Shown here: positions 27,917-37,625 of the stretch, piece by piece
Layout of the letters: every line of letters starts with the position of its first letter
How positions within the stretch are numbered: position 1 is the first letter of the stretch
NCBI RefSeq assembly: GCF_006716425.1
Contig: NZ_VFOZ01000001.1
Coordinates: forward strand, 1,798,001 to 1,862,000
DNA length: 64,000 bases
Direction of reading: 5' to 3'
Origin: Actinoallomurus bryophytorum
GTDB taxonomy: Bacteria; Actinomycetota; Actinomycetes; Streptosporangiales; Streptosporangiaceae
Program-made: the position numbers and the translations under genes
The notes under the pieces: generated by a model
Seen by the model: the letters and a program-made list of their open reading frames with translations, nothing else
Database searches by the model: none
Told to the model about the DNA's origin: nothing

Positions 27917-29032
27917 ATGATCTTCCCCATGGGTTTCACACGCTCTGACTGGCGCCTGAGCATCATCACCGCCGTGGCCGCGGCGATGGCCGGGATCGCC
28001 TATTACGCGAAGCTCGGTGGAAACGTCGCGCCCTTCGTCGTCGCGGCGATCGCGCTCGCACTGCTGGCGAGCCTGGTGGGCCGCAGCGTCGAGGCGCTGG
28101 GCGACCGGCTGGGCGCCGGTGCCACCGGCGTCGTCCAAAGCGCTCTGGGAAACCTTCCCGAGTTGTTCGTCGTGCTGTTCGCGCTGAAGGCGAAGCTGTA
28201 CGACGTCGCGACCGCGACGATCGTCGGGTCGATCCTGGCGAACGTCCTGCTGGTCCTCGGCCTCGCGTTCCTGTTCGGCGGCATCAAGCACGGCCGGCAG
28301 ACGTTCGGCGGCGAGGCCGCGCGGACGATGTCGATGCTCATGGTGCTGTCCGTCGCGGCGCTGCTCGTCCCGTCGCTCACCTCGGCGCTGGGTTCGCACG
28401 CGTCCAAGGCCGCCCTGCACGAGCGGACGTTGTCGATCGTGGTGTCGGTCCTGCTGCTCGGGCTGTTCGTGGCCTCGCTCCCGGCCTCGCTCCGCCGACA
28501 GAAGGCCGCCCCCAAAGCCGACGCTGCCGACGCTGCCGACAGTGCCGACGAGGCCGCGGAGTCGTCGGAGCATTCCTGGCCGCTGGCGCTCGCGCTGGCC
28601 ATGCTGGCGATCACCGGCGTCGGCGCGGCGTTCGTGTCGGACTGGTTCGTGGGCGCCCTCCAGCCCGCGATCCACACGCTCGGCATCTCCGAGGCGTTCG
28701 CCGGCCTGGTCATCGTCGCGATCGCCGGCAACGCCGTCGAGAACGTCGTCGGCATCCAGCTCGCCCTCAAGAACCAGTCCGACTACGCGCTGTCGGTGAT
28801 CCTGCAGAGTCCCCTGCAGATCGCGCTCGTCGTCGCGCCCGCCCTGGTCCTGCTCTCCCCGCTGGTGGGAGCGTCCTTCACGCTGGTGCTGTCACCGCTG
28901 CTCATCGCCGTGCTCATCATGTCGATCGTCATCACCGTCCTGGTGGTGCTCGACGGCGAGTCGAACTGGCTCGAGGGCGCGACTTTGATCGTCTTGTACG
29001 GCATCATCGCGACGGCCTTCTGGTGGGGATGA
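27917..29032 (+). CDS. Ca2+/cation antiporter (CAX/ChaA type)
   Basis: 371 residues with about eleven membrane helices in two homologous halves. Each half carries the alpha-repeat motif: GATGVVQSALGNLPELFVV (about 68-86) and AIAGNAVENVVGIQLAL (about 270-286), with the Glu and Asn residues that bind Ca2+. A polar loop (AADAADSADEAAESSE) separates the halves. This is the CaCA/CAX layout of a Ca2+/H+ exchanger. The start could be 27917 or the ATG four codons later; neither has a well-spaced ribosome binding site. Confidence 0.93.
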   Translation: MIFPMGFTRSDWRLSIITAVAAAMAGIAYYAKLGGNVAPFVVAAIALALLASLVGRSVEALGDRLGAGATGVVQSALGNLPELFVVLFALKAKLYDVATATIVGSILANVLLVLGLAFLFGGIKHGRQTFGGEAARTMSMLMVLSVAALLVPSLTSALGSHASKAALHERTLSIVVSVLLLGLFVASLPASLRRQKAAPKADAADAADSADEAAESSEHSWPLALALAMLAITGVGAAFVSDWFVGALQPAIHTLGISEAFAGLVIVAIAGNAVENVVGIQLALKNQSDYALSVILQSPLQIALVVAPALVLLSPLVGASFTLVLSPLLIAVLIMSIVITVLVVLDGESNWLEGATLIVLYGIIATAFWWG

Positions 29033-29101
29033 GATGCAAGACGATAAATCGGCCGAAACCGGACGGCATTCATGGTCACCCATCTCAACTACTGTGACGA
29101 T

Positions 29102-29638
29102 GTGAGTCCGCACATCGACGCGAGTGTGACGGAGATCGAACGCGCGGCATTCCAGCTCCGCCGGCTCTGGGCCAAACCGCATCTGCTGCAGCGCCTGCGC
29201 GAACAGTGCGGACAGGGCGGGCGCCCCATCCAGCTGTCCAGCCTGCTGGTGATCCACGCCATCGCGGGCCAGGGCGAAGGACGGGGCGAGGTCACCGTGG
29301 GCGCCGTCGCGGACTACCTCGACATCGACCCCTCGACCGCCAGCCGGCTCGTCGGCCACGCCATCGACGCGGGGTTCGTCTCCCGTACCCCGTCCCCGGT
29401 CGACGCGCGCCGCGCGCACCTGCGGCTGACGGAGTCCGGGGAACGGGTCAGGAGACTGACCGACGAGTTCCGGCGGCGCTTCATCGCCCGGCTCGTCGCC
29501 GACTGGACCGACGAGGAGCGGAGCATGTTCGCCGGGCTGCTCGGGCGCTTCGCGGAGGCGGCGGCGAACTACCCCATGGAGGCCGCCGAGCTGGAGACCT
29601 CGATCGAGGCGGCCCGCGCCGACGACTGCGCCCCGTAG
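29102..29638 (+). CDS. MarR-family regulator
   Basis: 178 residues. The winged helix is VTVGAVADYLDIDPSTASRLVGHAIDAGFVSRTPSPVDARRAHLRLTESG, with the DxRxxxxxLT wing signature; flanking helices form the dimer interface. I prefer the GTG at 29102, because TACTGT lies at -12 to -7 and no Shine-Dalgarno precedes either candidate; an in-frame ATG at 29072 would add ten residues. It follows the antiporter gene by 69 nt. The ligand and targets are unknown. Confidence 0.88.
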   Translation: MSPHIDASVTEIERAAFQLRRLWAKPHLLQRLREQCGQGGRPIQLSSLLVIHAIAGQGEGRGEVTVGAVADYLDIDPSTASRLVGHAIDAGFVSRTPSPVDARRAHLRLTESGERVRRLTDEFRRRFIARLVADWTDEERSMFAGLLGRFAEAAANYPMEAAELETSIEAARADDCAP

Positions 29639-29641
29639 AGC

Positions 29642-29884
29642 CTAGGTGCGCAGCACGGCCAGCCGTTCGCGGTACTCCTCCTCGTCGATCTCGCCACGCG
29701 CATAGCGTTCGGCGAGTACCCGCTCGGCGCCACCGCCCGACCGCGTGCGCTTCGACAGCAGGTAGTAGCCGCCGCCGAGGACGAGCAGCCAGAAGAGGCC
29801 GAAGCCGATCGGGAAGATCGGCCACCATGCGGTGGAGTGGCCGTCGTGCCAGGGACCGTTCGCGGTCAGCGTCATCGCGTTCAT
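29642..29884 (-). CDS. SHOCT-domain membrane protein
   Basis: 80 residues. A single transmembrane helix (WWPIFPIGFGLFWLLVLGGGYYLL) is followed by a basic turn and a SHOCT segment, ERVLAERYARGEIDEEEYRERLAVL. Such short SHOCT proteins are common in actinobacteria; the domain is thought to act in oligomerisation. The ATG at 29884 starts the plausible N-terminus; a longer frame upstream is polar, shows no conservation signal and is not credible. It converges on MarR with three nt between the stop codons. Confidence 0.8.
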   Translation of the reverse strand: MNAMTLTANGPWHDGHSTAWWPIFPIGFGLFWLLVLGGGYYLLSKRTRSGGGAERVLAERYARGEIDEEEYRERLAVLRT

Positions 29885-30193
29885 GGTGTTGATGGTGACG
29901 GCACGGTCGCGCGTCCGCGTCCCACGTGAGGCGGCTCCGCATGTACGCCTTTCGGCGCAGACGAATCCGGGCCGGTAGTCCGGATGGCCGCCAGGGAAGG
30001 GGTGCGCGGATGACGCCGCGCGCGGCCATCGGGAGCACAGGCCCGGAACGCGTACACCGTGCACCGTACACATTGACTGAGATTTCGACCATATTCTCAC
30101 CGATCACCGTGCAGGTGACATTCGAACGCGTAAGCATCTGACCTCAGGCCGTGGCAGAATTACGTTCGCTGTCGATAGCCGGGAGGGAATCCG
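29885..30193. other. Divergent intergenic region, SHOCT/mycosin
   Basis: 309 bp without a supportable gene. The right half (30060-30180) is less GC-rich and probably carries the promoter of the protease gene, which has GGGAGGG just before its GTG start. No clear dyad or riboswitch is seen. Confidence 0.45.
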
Positions 30194-32287
30194 GTGCACT
30201 TGTCCGAAGTACGCCGTGCCCTTCCCCGGGTGGCGTCGGCAGTGCTGGTCAGCGTCGCGGTGGGCGTGCTCTCGGTCCCCGCCGCCCAGTCCGCCTCGCC
30301 CGCCCGGCCGTCCCAGCCGGCGGCGCGTACGGCGCCGACCGACCTCTACCGCGGCCAGCAGTGGACCCTCGACGCCCTCCACATCCCGCGGGCGTGGAAG
30401 TACTCCCGCGGCAACGGCGTGACCGTGGCCGTCCTGGACACTGGTGTCGACGGTCACCAGGCCGACCTGAGCGGACGCGTCATCGACGGCCCCGACTTCA
30501 CCGGCCACACGCGCAAGCCCGGCGGCAAGTACTGGGGCCGGCACGGCACCGAGATGGCGAGCCTGGTCGCGGGCCACGGACACGGGACGGGCGCCGCCGC
30601 GGGCGTCATGGGCGTCGCGCCCGACGCCAAGATCCTCTCGATCCGGGTGACCTGGGAGCTGAACGACCCGCTACGGGGCGACCACGACCAGGTCGACCGC
30701 GCGCGCGACGCGGTCGCGAAGGGCATCCGGTACGCCGCCGACCACGGCGCGCAGGTCATCAGCATGTCGCTCGGCGGCGGCAACCTCTTCTACAACGGCA
30801 ACAGCGCCGAAGAAGCCGCGATCAAGTACGCGATCGGCAAAGGCTCCGTGCTCATCGCGTCGGCCGGCAACGACGGCAACGGCGCCAACCGGCGCAACTA
30901 CCCGGCGGCCTATCCCGGAGTGATCGCGGTCGGCGCCGTGGACCGCGAGTTCAAGGCCGCCAAGTTCACCAACCGGCACACCTACATCTCGGTCGCGGCG
31001 CCCGGGGTCGAGATCGTGAGCGCCGACGCCGCGGGTCACGGGTACATCCTCGGAACCGGCACGAGCTCGTCCGCCGCCTTCGTGGCGGGCATGAGCGCTC
31101 TCGTCAAGGCCCGCTACCCGAACCTCACTCCGCCGGAGGTCAAGCAGGCCCTGGAGGAGGGGGCGACGCATCGGCCGCCCGACGGCCGCAGCAACGAGAT
31201 CGGCACGGGGGTCGTCGACGCGTACGGCGCCCTGCGGATGGCCGCGCACATCAACAAGGCCGAGCACGGCGGCACGTCCGTCGAACGGCCGCAGTCGAGC
31301 TCCCGGCCCACCGCCTCCCCCGCCGAGCACGGCCCTGACCTCATGCTCATCGCCGTCCTGAGCGGTGGCGGCACGCTGATCCTGCTCAGCCTGATACTCG
31401 GGTGGCGGCAGCGGCGGCGGCGCCCCAGCGATGACGACGAGGAGGGCACGCCCGAGCCGGACTCCTCACCACCGGTGCCCGCGAACTCCGCCGAGGTGGC
31501 GCCATGGGAGCGCCGGCCGGCCGCCGCCGCGCCACGCCGGCCGTCGTCGGCAGGGTCGCCCTCGGGTCTGTCACCGTGGGAGCGCAGGCCGCCGGAGGCC
31601 TCCGAACCACCCCCGGCCGACGTGTCGCCGTGGGGCCAGGACCCGTCCGACTCCCCCTGGGAGACCAGGCCCGAGGCGCCGGCCCCCGTGGACTCCTGGG
31701 AGCACCCCCCGGCCGACTCGCAGTTCCGGGACCGGCCTCCGGCCGAGCCGCCCTCCTGGGACCAGGCTCCGGCCGAGACCCCGTCCTGGGACCAGGCTCC
31801 GGCCGAATCCATGTCCTGGGACGATCCCTCCCCCGACGCCCCCTCCTGGGAGCTCCCCGCACCCTCGCCGTCCGCGCCCGGCGCCTGGGACGGCCGCCCG
31901 GCCGAGCCGGCTCGTGAGTCCTACGATCCGGAGGAGCCGTTCTCGTCGCTGGAGCCGTACGAGCCGCCCGCCCGTACTCCCACGGACGGCAACGGCTCCA
32001 ACGGGCACCACCCGCCCGCGCGCCAGGACTACCGCGTCGCGGGCGGCCAGGAGCCCGACCCGCTGAGCGACGGCCCCATCGACTCCTCCGACATCGGCAC
32101 TCCGCTGGCGGACGAGAGCTGGGACAGCATCCGCCGCGGCTTCGACCGGCTGAAGGACTCGAGCAACTGGGAGTCGCTGGCAAAGGGTGACCTGGACGAC
32201 GTCCGCGGCCTCCCCGAGCAGGACGCGTTCGACGAGACGGCCGCCATGCCGATCGTCGACCCGGACGAGGAGAAGAAAGAGGACTGA
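30194..32287 (+). CDS. Mycosin-like subtilisin protease (S8) with long cytoplasmic tail
   Basis: 697 residues. A signal peptide (1-33) precedes an S8 domain with Asp82 (AVLDTGVDG), His117 (GRHGTEMAS) and Ser291 (GTSSSAAFVAG), in the MycP style with the catalytic domain outside. A transmembrane helix (about 381-403) is followed by about 290 cytoplasmic residues rich in Pro, Trp, Glu and Asp. These contain PWERRP units and a 10-residue P-S-W-D-Q-A-P-A-E repeat. Mycosins normally belong to type VII secretion loci and have a short tail; no esx genes are here. The GTG has GGGAGGG upstream. Substrate unknown. Confidence 0.9.
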   Translation: MHLSEVRRALPRVASAVLVSVAVGVLSVPAAQSASPARPSQPAARTAPTDLYRGQQWTLDALHIPRAWKYSRGNGVTVAVLDTGVDGHQADLSGRVIDGPDFTGHTRKPGGKYWGRHGTEMASLVAGHGHGTGAAAGVMGVAPDAKILSIRVTWELNDPLRGDHDQVDRARDAVAKGIRYAADHGAQVISMSLGGGNLFYNGNSAEEAAIKYAIGKGSVLIASAGNDGNGANRRNYPAAYPGVIAVGAVDREFKAAKFTNRHTYISVAAPGVEIVSADAAGHGYILGTGTSSSAAFVAGMSALVKARYPNLTPPEVKQALEEGATHRPPDGRSNEIGTGVVDAYGALRMAAHINKAEHGGTSVERPQSSSRPTASPAEHGPDLMLIAVLSGGGTLILLSLILGWRQRRRRPSDDDEEGTPEPDSSPPVPANSAEVAPWERRPAAAAPRRPSSAGSPSGLSPWERRPPEASEPPPADVSPWGQDPSDSPWETRPEAPAPVDSWEHPPADSQFRDRPPAEPPSWDQAPAETPSWDQAPAESMSWDDPSPDAPSWELPAPSPSAPGAWDGRPAEPARESYDPEEPFSSLEPYEPPARTPTDGNGSNGHHPPARQDYRVAGGQEPDPLSDGPIDSSDIGTPLADESWDSIRRGFDRLKDSSNWESLAKGDLDDVRGLPEQDAFDETAAMPIVDPDEEKKED
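31751..31840 (+). repeat. 30-nt tandem repeat within the protease tail
   Basis: Two nearly identical 30-nt units (31751-31780, 31781-31810) and a degenerate third encode repeated (P/M)SWD(Q/D)xPxx residues. The copy number may vary between strains. Confidence 0.7.
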
Positions 32288-32401
32288 CCCCGGTGGTCGT
32301 GTGTTGGGGTTAGCCCCACCTTCACCCGGCATGCCAGCCACATGGGACGGGGGTCGAGGCTCCCGTAGCGTTCTTCTCAAGCCGACCTTGAGGAGTCATC
32401 C

Positions 32402-33187
32402 GTGAACAGCCGCAGTGTGGCGATCGCCGCCGTCATCGCCCTGACCGCGTCGGGCTGCGGCGTGGGCGTGCACTTCGCCGACTACCGGCACAGCACCACG
32501 CCCGCCGACACGCACGTCACCGGAACGGTGAACCGTCTCCAGGTTGACGCGGGTGACGGCCACGTGGTCGTACGGGCCGGTAGCGGCGACGGCGTGACGG
32601 TCCACCGCGTCGTGCACTACCAGAGCGGCACGCCGCACCCCACGGAGCGGCTGGCCGACGGCACGCTGACCTTCAGCAGGGGCTGCTCCCGGTGCCGTGT
32701 CGACTACGACCTGACCGTGCCCGCCGCGGTGAGCGTACGTGCAGGTACCGACAGCGGCCGCATCGACATCGAGGGCGTGGCGGCGGTCGACGCGGGCAGC
32801 GATTCGGGCTCACAGACGGTGCGGCACATCGCCGGCAGTGTCACCGCTCACTCCGACTCCGGATCGCTCACGATCCAGGACGTCGGCGGTGCGCTGGAGA
32901 CCAGCAGCGACTCCGGCTCGCTCCGGGCCACCGAACTCCGCTCGCCCACGGCGAAGACCTCCACCGATTCTGGCGGCATACGGATGGTGTTCACGTCTCC
33001 GCCGCAGAACGTACGGGCGAACAGCGACTCGGGCTCGGTGCGTATCGGGCTGCGCGGCGGCCGGTACCGGGTCGACATCGGATCCGACTCGGGCGGTAAG
33101 CACGTCACCGTGCCCACCGCCTCGGACGCGCCCTCCCGTGTCTACGTACGCACCGACTCCGGAGGCATCAACATCTTCCCCGGCTAA
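32402..33187 (+). CDS. DUF4097 beta-repeat lipoprotein
   Basis: 261 residues. The lipobox LTASGC puts the acylated Cys at residue 19. The mature part is a right-handed beta-helix-like DUF4097 domain: the unit SDSGS or TDSGG recurs about ten times at intervals of 16-20 residues (for example [40 protein letters not shown]). These proteins are surface-exposed adhesin-like sheets of unknown role. The GTG start has GAGGAG upstream. Its stop overlaps that of the convergent epoxide hydrolase by four bases. Confidence 0.88.
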   Translation: MNSRSVAIAAVIALTASGCGVGVHFADYRHSTTPADTHVTGTVNRLQVDAGDGHVVVRAGSGDGVTVHRVVHYQSGTPHPTERLADGTLTFSRGCSRCRVDYDLTVPAAVSVRAGTDSGRIDIEGVAAVDAGSDSGSQTVRHIAGSVTAHSDSGSLTIQDVGGALETSSDSGSLRATELRSPTAKTSTDSGGIRMVFTSPPQNVRANSDSGSVRIGLRGGRYRVDIGSDSGGKHVTVPTASDAPSRVYVRTDSGGINIFPG

Positions 33188-34368
33188 AGCCCCCCTAGCT
33201 GCCGGAAGAACGCCCGTACGTCGGTGACGAGCAGGTCGGGTTGCTCCATCGCGGCGAAGTGGCCGCCCCGGTCGAACTCCGTCCACCGCACGATCGTGTT
33301 GGTCCGCTCCGCGATGTGCCGCAGCGGGATGAAGTTCTCCTGCGGGAAGGCGGCCAGGGCGGTCGGCGCGGCCGACGGTTCGTCCGGCGTCCCCCAGTAG
33401 TCCGCGTGCGCCCGTTCGTAGTAGATCCGCGCGGACGACCCGGCGGTCCCGGTCAGCCAGTAGAGCATCACGTTGGTCAGCAGCTGGTCGCGGTCGACGG
33501 CGTCCTCGGGCCGGTCGCGCGAGTCCGTCCACTCCTTGAACTTCTCCGCGATCCAGGCAAGCTGCCCGACCGGGGAGTCGGTCAGCGCGTAGGCGAGGGT
33601 CTGCGGGCGGGTGGACTGGATGTCGGCATAGCCCTGCCGGTCGCGGGCGAAGCGCCTGCCGCGCTCCCAGGAGGCGAGGGCGCGTTCGCGCTCGGCGGGG
33701 CTCAGCGCGGCGAGTTCGCCGGCGTCCGGTTCGGAGGTCGCCCCCGCGCCGGGGATGAGGTTGAGGTGCACGCCGATCACCTGGTCGGTGCGGGTACGGC
33801 CGATCTCGCGGGAGATGGCGGCCCCCCAGTCACCCCCCTGCGCGCCGTACCGCCGGTAACCGAGGCGCCGCATCAGCTCCCCGAACGCCGCGGCGACCCG
33901 GCGGAACTCCCACCCGGTCTCCCGCGTGGGCCCGGAGAACCCGAACCCGGGGATGCTCGGGATCACGAGATGGAACGCGTCGCGCGGGTCCCCGCCATGC
34001 GCCCGTGGGTCGGACAGCGGACCGGCGACCTGGGCGAACTCGGCGATCGAGCCCGGCCAGCCGTGCGTGATGACGAGTGGAGTCGCGTCCGGCTCCGGCG
34101 ACCGGAGGTGGGCGAAGTGGATGTTCGCCCCGTCGATGGTGGTCGTGAACTGCGGCCACGCGTTGAGCCGCGCCTCGGCCGCGCGCCAGTCGTACCGATG
34201 CCGCCAGTAGTCGACGAGCTCGCGCAGGTAGCCGAGCGGGATCCCGTACTCCCACCCCACACCGGGCAGCTCGTCCGGCCACCGCACGCGGTCGAGCCGC
34301 TCGTTCAGATCGTCCAGCTGATCCTGCGCGATGTCGATCCGGAACGGACGGACGCTTTCATCGGTCAT
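33184..34368 (-). CDS. Epoxide hydrolase (EHN-type alpha/beta hydrolase)
   Basis: 394 residues. An N-terminal epoxide-hydrolase-N domain (about 6-115: [44 protein letters not shown]) is followed by the hydrolase core. The core has the oxyanion HGWPGS, nucleophile Asp in QGGDWG, tyrosines in IYYERAHAD and a C-terminal [13 protein letters not shown] carrying the His. This matches microsomal-type epoxide hydrolases, which open epoxides to diols. The natural substrate is unknown; nearby catabolic genes make a lipid or terpenoid epoxide plausible. The start is the ATG at 34368. Confidence 0.93.
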   Translation of the reverse strand: MTDESVRPFRIDIAQDQLDDLNERLDRVRWPDELPGVGWEYGIPLGYLRELVDYWRHRYDWRAAEARLNAWPQFTTTIDGANIHFAHLRSPEPDATPLVITHGWPGSIAEFAQVAGPLSDPRAHGGDPRDAFHLVIPSIPGFGFSGPTRETGWEFRRVAAAFGELMRRLGYRRYGAQGGDWGAAISREIGRTRTDQVIGVHLNLIPGAGATSEPDAGELAALSPAERERALASWERGRRFARDRQGYADIQSTRPQTLAYALTDSPVGQLAWIAEKFKEWTDSRDRPEDAVDRDQLLTNVMLYWLTGTAGSSARIYYERAHADYWGTPDEPSAAPTALAAFPQENFIPLRHIAERTNTIVRWTEFDRGGHFAAMEQPDLLVTDVRAFFRQLGGL

Positions 34369-34597
34369 GGTGACGCATGTTATGGCGGTGGAGCCGCAGG
34401 TGGCCGCCGGTCAGGGCACCGAGGCGCCGCGGCCCCGATCGCGATCGCGATCGCCCACCGTGACCGTCCGCGCCACGACGTACGCGTCTCCGGTCTGCCG
34501 CACTGAGCCGTTTCTTTGGCTGAAAGTACGAACCGTGGCGCCCGGACCGTACTTTCGGCCGGTGCCGGCCGGATTCGGAGTCCCCATTCTGGGGGCC

Positions 34598-36181
34598 ATG
34601 TCACCTTTCTTCCGAAGAGCACGGTCCGGTGCCGCCCTCCCCCGGCGGGTCGTCGCCGTCATGTCCGGGCTGTGTGCCGCCTTCCTGCCCCTGACCGCCT
34701 CGGTCGCCTCGGTCGCGTCGCCGGTTCCGGCGCTGCACTGGATTTCCTGCGACGACGGCTTTCAGTGCGCGACGGCCCAGGTGCCGCTCGACCACCGGCG
34801 CCCGCACGGCGCGATGATCGACATCGCCGTGATGCGGCATCCGGCGACCGACACCGCGCACCGGATCGGCTCACTGTTCGTCAACGGCGGCGGTCCCAGT
34901 GAACAACTCCTCCCCCTTCGCGCGGAGTACGGGAGGATCCCCGCCGCGTGGCGGGCGCGGTACGACATCGTCGGGTTCGACCCGCGCGGTTTCGGCTCCA
35001 GCACGGCGATCCGCTGTTTCCCGACCATGGACGCCGAGAGCAAATTCCTGTCCGGTCTGCCCGCGGTTCCCGACACCGGGCCGCAGATCGCGGACTGGGA
35101 CCGTACCTGGGCACGGTTCGACGCACGGTGCGCGAGCCGGGGCGGCGCTCTGCTCCGCCACGACAGCACGGCGGACGTGGCGCGCGACATGGACCTGCTC
35201 CGCCAGGCCACCGGCGACCCCGTCATGAACTACGTGGGGTTGTCCTATGGCACCGGCCTCGGCGCCACGTACGCCAACCTGTTCCCCGGCAGGGTCGGGC
35301 GCATGATCCTGGACGGCAACCTGGACCCGGTCGCCTGGACCCACGGCGACGGTCGGCTGCCCGCCTTCCTGCGCATGGGCGCCGACAAGGCGTCCGCGGC
35401 CACCCTCGACGCCCTCCTGGACCTGTGCGGTAAGGCGTCCACCACGGCGTGCGCGTTCTCCGCCGGGACCCCGGCCGCGACGCACGCCAAGTTCGAGACG
35501 TTGCTGAGCCGTCTGCGCGCGCATCCGGTCCCGATCGGCACCCCGCCGGACACACTGTCCTGCGACGACCTCTGCGCCGTCTTCAGCCTGCCGCTGGCCG
35601 ACGTCGGCGCTTGGAAGGCCGGAACCGACCAGCTACAGCAACTGTGGACCGCCTCGGCGACCGGCCACCCCGTCACCGCCCCGGCCCGGTCCTCGCTGAC
35701 CGCGCCGCAGGCCCCGTCCTCGCTCGCCGCGCCGCAGGCCCCGTACGCCGGCCAGGAACAGACCCTCGCGGTGCTGTGCTCCGACAGCGCGAACCCGCGC
35801 GACCCGCGCGCGTACACCGCCGCCGCCCGGCTGGCCTCCGCCCGATCCGGCCTCATCGGCCTGTCGTGGGTCTGGCCCTCGGAGGCGTGCGCGAAATGGC
35901 CGACCGGCCGGGACGGCTACACCGGTCCGTGGAACCGCCGCACCGCGGGCCCCATCCTCCTGGTCGGCATCACCGGCGACCCCGCCACCTCGTACGCGAA
36001 CTCGGTCGCCATGTCCCGGGCCCTGGCCCGCGCACGCCTGCTGACCGTGCACGGGTACGGCCATACCGAACTCTCCAACCCCAGTGCCTGCGCCGGCGAC
36101 TACGAGGACCGCTACCTGCTGACCGGCGCCCTCCCGCCGCCCGGAACCGTCTGTGAGCAGGACACGATTCCGTTCTCCTGA
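34598..36181 (+). CDS. Secreted tripeptidyl-aminopeptidase-like hydrolase
   Basis: 527 residues. A signal peptide (basic FRRARSGAALPRR, hydrophobic VVAVMSGLCAAFLPLTASVAS) precedes the S33/TAP fold of Streptomyces mycelial peptidases (SlpD/TAP family). Present are VNGGGPSEQ, FDPRGFGSS, nucleophile GLSYGTG, Asp in ITGDPATS and His in GYGHTELSN, with paired Cys in the cap. These enzymes release short peptides from protein N-termini. The ATG at 34598 opens the signal peptide; the 89 in-frame upstream codons lack coding character and overlap the divergent promoter region. Confidence 0.9.
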   Translation: MSPFFRRARSGAALPRRVVAVMSGLCAAFLPLTASVASVASPVPALHWISCDDGFQCATAQVPLDHRRPHGAMIDIAVMRHPATDTAHRIGSLFVNGGGPSEQLLPLRAEYGRIPAAWRARYDIVGFDPRGFGSSTAIRCFPTMDAESKFLSGLPAVPDTGPQIADWDRTWARFDARCASRGGALLRHDSTADVARDMDLLRQATGDPVMNYVGLSYGTGLGATYANLFPGRVGRMILDGNLDPVAWTHGDGRLPAFLRMGADKASAATLDALLDLCGKASTTACAFSAGTPAATHAKFETLLSRLRAHPVPIGTPPDTLSCDDLCAVFSLPLADVGAWKAGTDQLQQLWTASATGHPVTAPARSSLTAPQAPSSLAAPQAPYAGQEQTLAVLCSDSANPRDPRAYTAAARLASARSGLIGLSWVWPSEACAKWPTGRDGYTGPWNRRTAGPILLVGITGDPATSYANSVAMSRALARARLLTVHGYGHTELSNPSACAGDYEDRYLLTGALPPPGTVCEQDTIPFS

Positions 36182-36359
36182 CACTTACGAAGCCTTTCAG
36201 GAATGCGCCGGTGGAATGCCGAACGGCTTGACAGCACGCGTCAGGAGAAGAGGGGACGATTTGTAACAACTTGGTGTAGCCCCGGAGACAGGGCCGTACC
36301 GCCACACAGAGACTGGGGTGCCCGCGTAACCCCCCGCGTGCCCCCTAGGAGGATCACCC

Positions 36360-37598
36360 GTGGCCGTCACGAACGACGCCGACGTCATTCCGCCACAGCC
36401 CGACCTGACCCCGGACGACCTGGTCCGACGTGCTCGGGAGTTGCGCCCCCTGCTGGTCGAGTCGCAGGCCGACACCGAGGAACGCACCTACTACTCGCCG
36501 GAGATCCATCAGGCATTAGAGACGGCAGGCCTCTATCGGATCTACGTCCCCCGGCTGTACGGCGGCTGTGAGTCCGACGTTTCGACGTTCGTCCGCGTAC
36601 TGATCGAACTGGCCCGGGGCTGCGTGTCCAGCGCCTGGTGTTACGGCCTCGCCGCGGCGCACGCCCTGCAGGTCGCCACGTCCTTCAGCGAGCGTGCGCA
36701 GGCCGAGGTCTTCGGCAGCGGGCAGGAGTTCCGGGCGGCCTCGGTCGCCGCGCCTAGCGTCATCGCCAGGCGCGAGGAGGGCGGCTGGCGGCTCGAGGGC
36801 AAGGTCGGCTACTGCTCCGGGATCCCGTACTCGACACACTTCCTCGGCCAGGCGATCCCCGAGGGAGTCGCTCCGGAGGACGCGGACACCGAGATGCTGC
36901 TGTTCCTCATCCCACGCGACGGCTGGACCATGCTCGACGACTGGGGCGACCAGCTGGGCCTGCGCGGCAGCGGGTCGCACAGCATCGTCCTCAACGACAC
37001 ACATGTGCCCGACCACCGTGTCCTCGAACGCACCAACATGATCGACATCGACGTCAGCGCCGGGACCCCGGGCCTGCGCCTGCACGGAAACCCGTTGTAC
37101 GCGGGCCGGAACGCCGGGGTCTTCTCCATGACCCTCGCCGCGATCACGGTCGGCGCGGGCTACAACGCGCTGGACGAGTACGAGCAGCTGACGCGCACCC
37201 GGCCCACGTCCCTGCCGCCGCTCGTGCCACGGAGCACCGACCCCGACTACCTGCGCTGGCTCGGCACCGCGAAGGTCCAGCTGGCGACGGCGGAGGCGGC
37301 GCTGCTGCAGTGCGCGCGGATGCACCGGGAGCTGTGCGAGAACGCCGCGTCGGGTGGCGGCCGGTACACCTTCGAGGACGACCAGCACATCGGGGCCATC
37401 GCCCGCGAGGTCATCGTCCAGGCATGGGAGAGCGCCGAACGCAACATCTTCCGCAGCGCCGGCGCGAGGGCGATGGTGAAAGGCGCCCGGATGGAGCGGA
37501 TCTACCGCGACATGTCGATGATCGCCGTCCATCGCAACACCGGCTTCCGCGACCCGGTGCACCGGCTGCTCGGCATGATGCATCTCGCCGACGGCTGA
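36360..37598 (+). CDS. Flavin-dependent monooxygenase, acyl-CoA dehydrogenase fold (HsaA-like)
   Basis: 412 residues with the three-part acyl-CoA dehydrogenase fold: helical N-terminus (DLVRRARELRPLLVESQADTEERTYYSPEIHQALETAGLYRIYVPRLYGG, split here for clarity into its start and end), a beta domain (WRLEGKVGYCSGIPYSTHFLG) and a helical C-terminus ending in NTGFRDPVHRLLG. This matches group D two-component hydroxylases such as HsaA, which use reduced FMN from a separate reductase. No reductase is adjacent. AGGAGG lies before the GTG start. A role in hydroxylating an aromatic or polyketide-like ring is inferred from family only. Confidence 0.85.
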   Translation: MAVTNDADVIPPQPDLTPDDLVRRARELRPLLVESQADTEERTYYSPEIHQALETAGLYRIYVPRLYGGCESDVSTFVRVLIELARGCVSSAWCYGLAAAHALQVATSFSERAQAEVFGSGQEFRAASVAAPSVIARREEGGWRLEGKVGYCSGIPYSTHFLGQAIPEGVAPEDADTEMLLFLIPRDGWTMLDDWGDQLGLRGSGSHSIVLNDTHVPDHRVLERTNMIDIDVSAGTPGLRLHGNPLYAGRNAGVFSMTLAAITVGAGYNALDEYEQLTRTRPTSLPPLVPRSTDPDYLRWLGTAKVQLATAEAALLQCARMHRELCENAASGGGRYTFEDDQHIGAIAREVIVQAWESAERNIFRSAGARAMVKGARMERIYRDMSMIAVHRNTGFRDPVHRLLGMMHLADG

Positions 37599-37625
37599 CC
37601 GGCGTTCGCGATCGGCGAGGCCGCC

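Noticed and set aside
36182-36359. Riboswitch-like leader before the flavin monooxygenase
   Set aside because: A TTGACA and GC-rich inverted segments are present, but no -10 at proper spacing and no recognisable riboswitch core.
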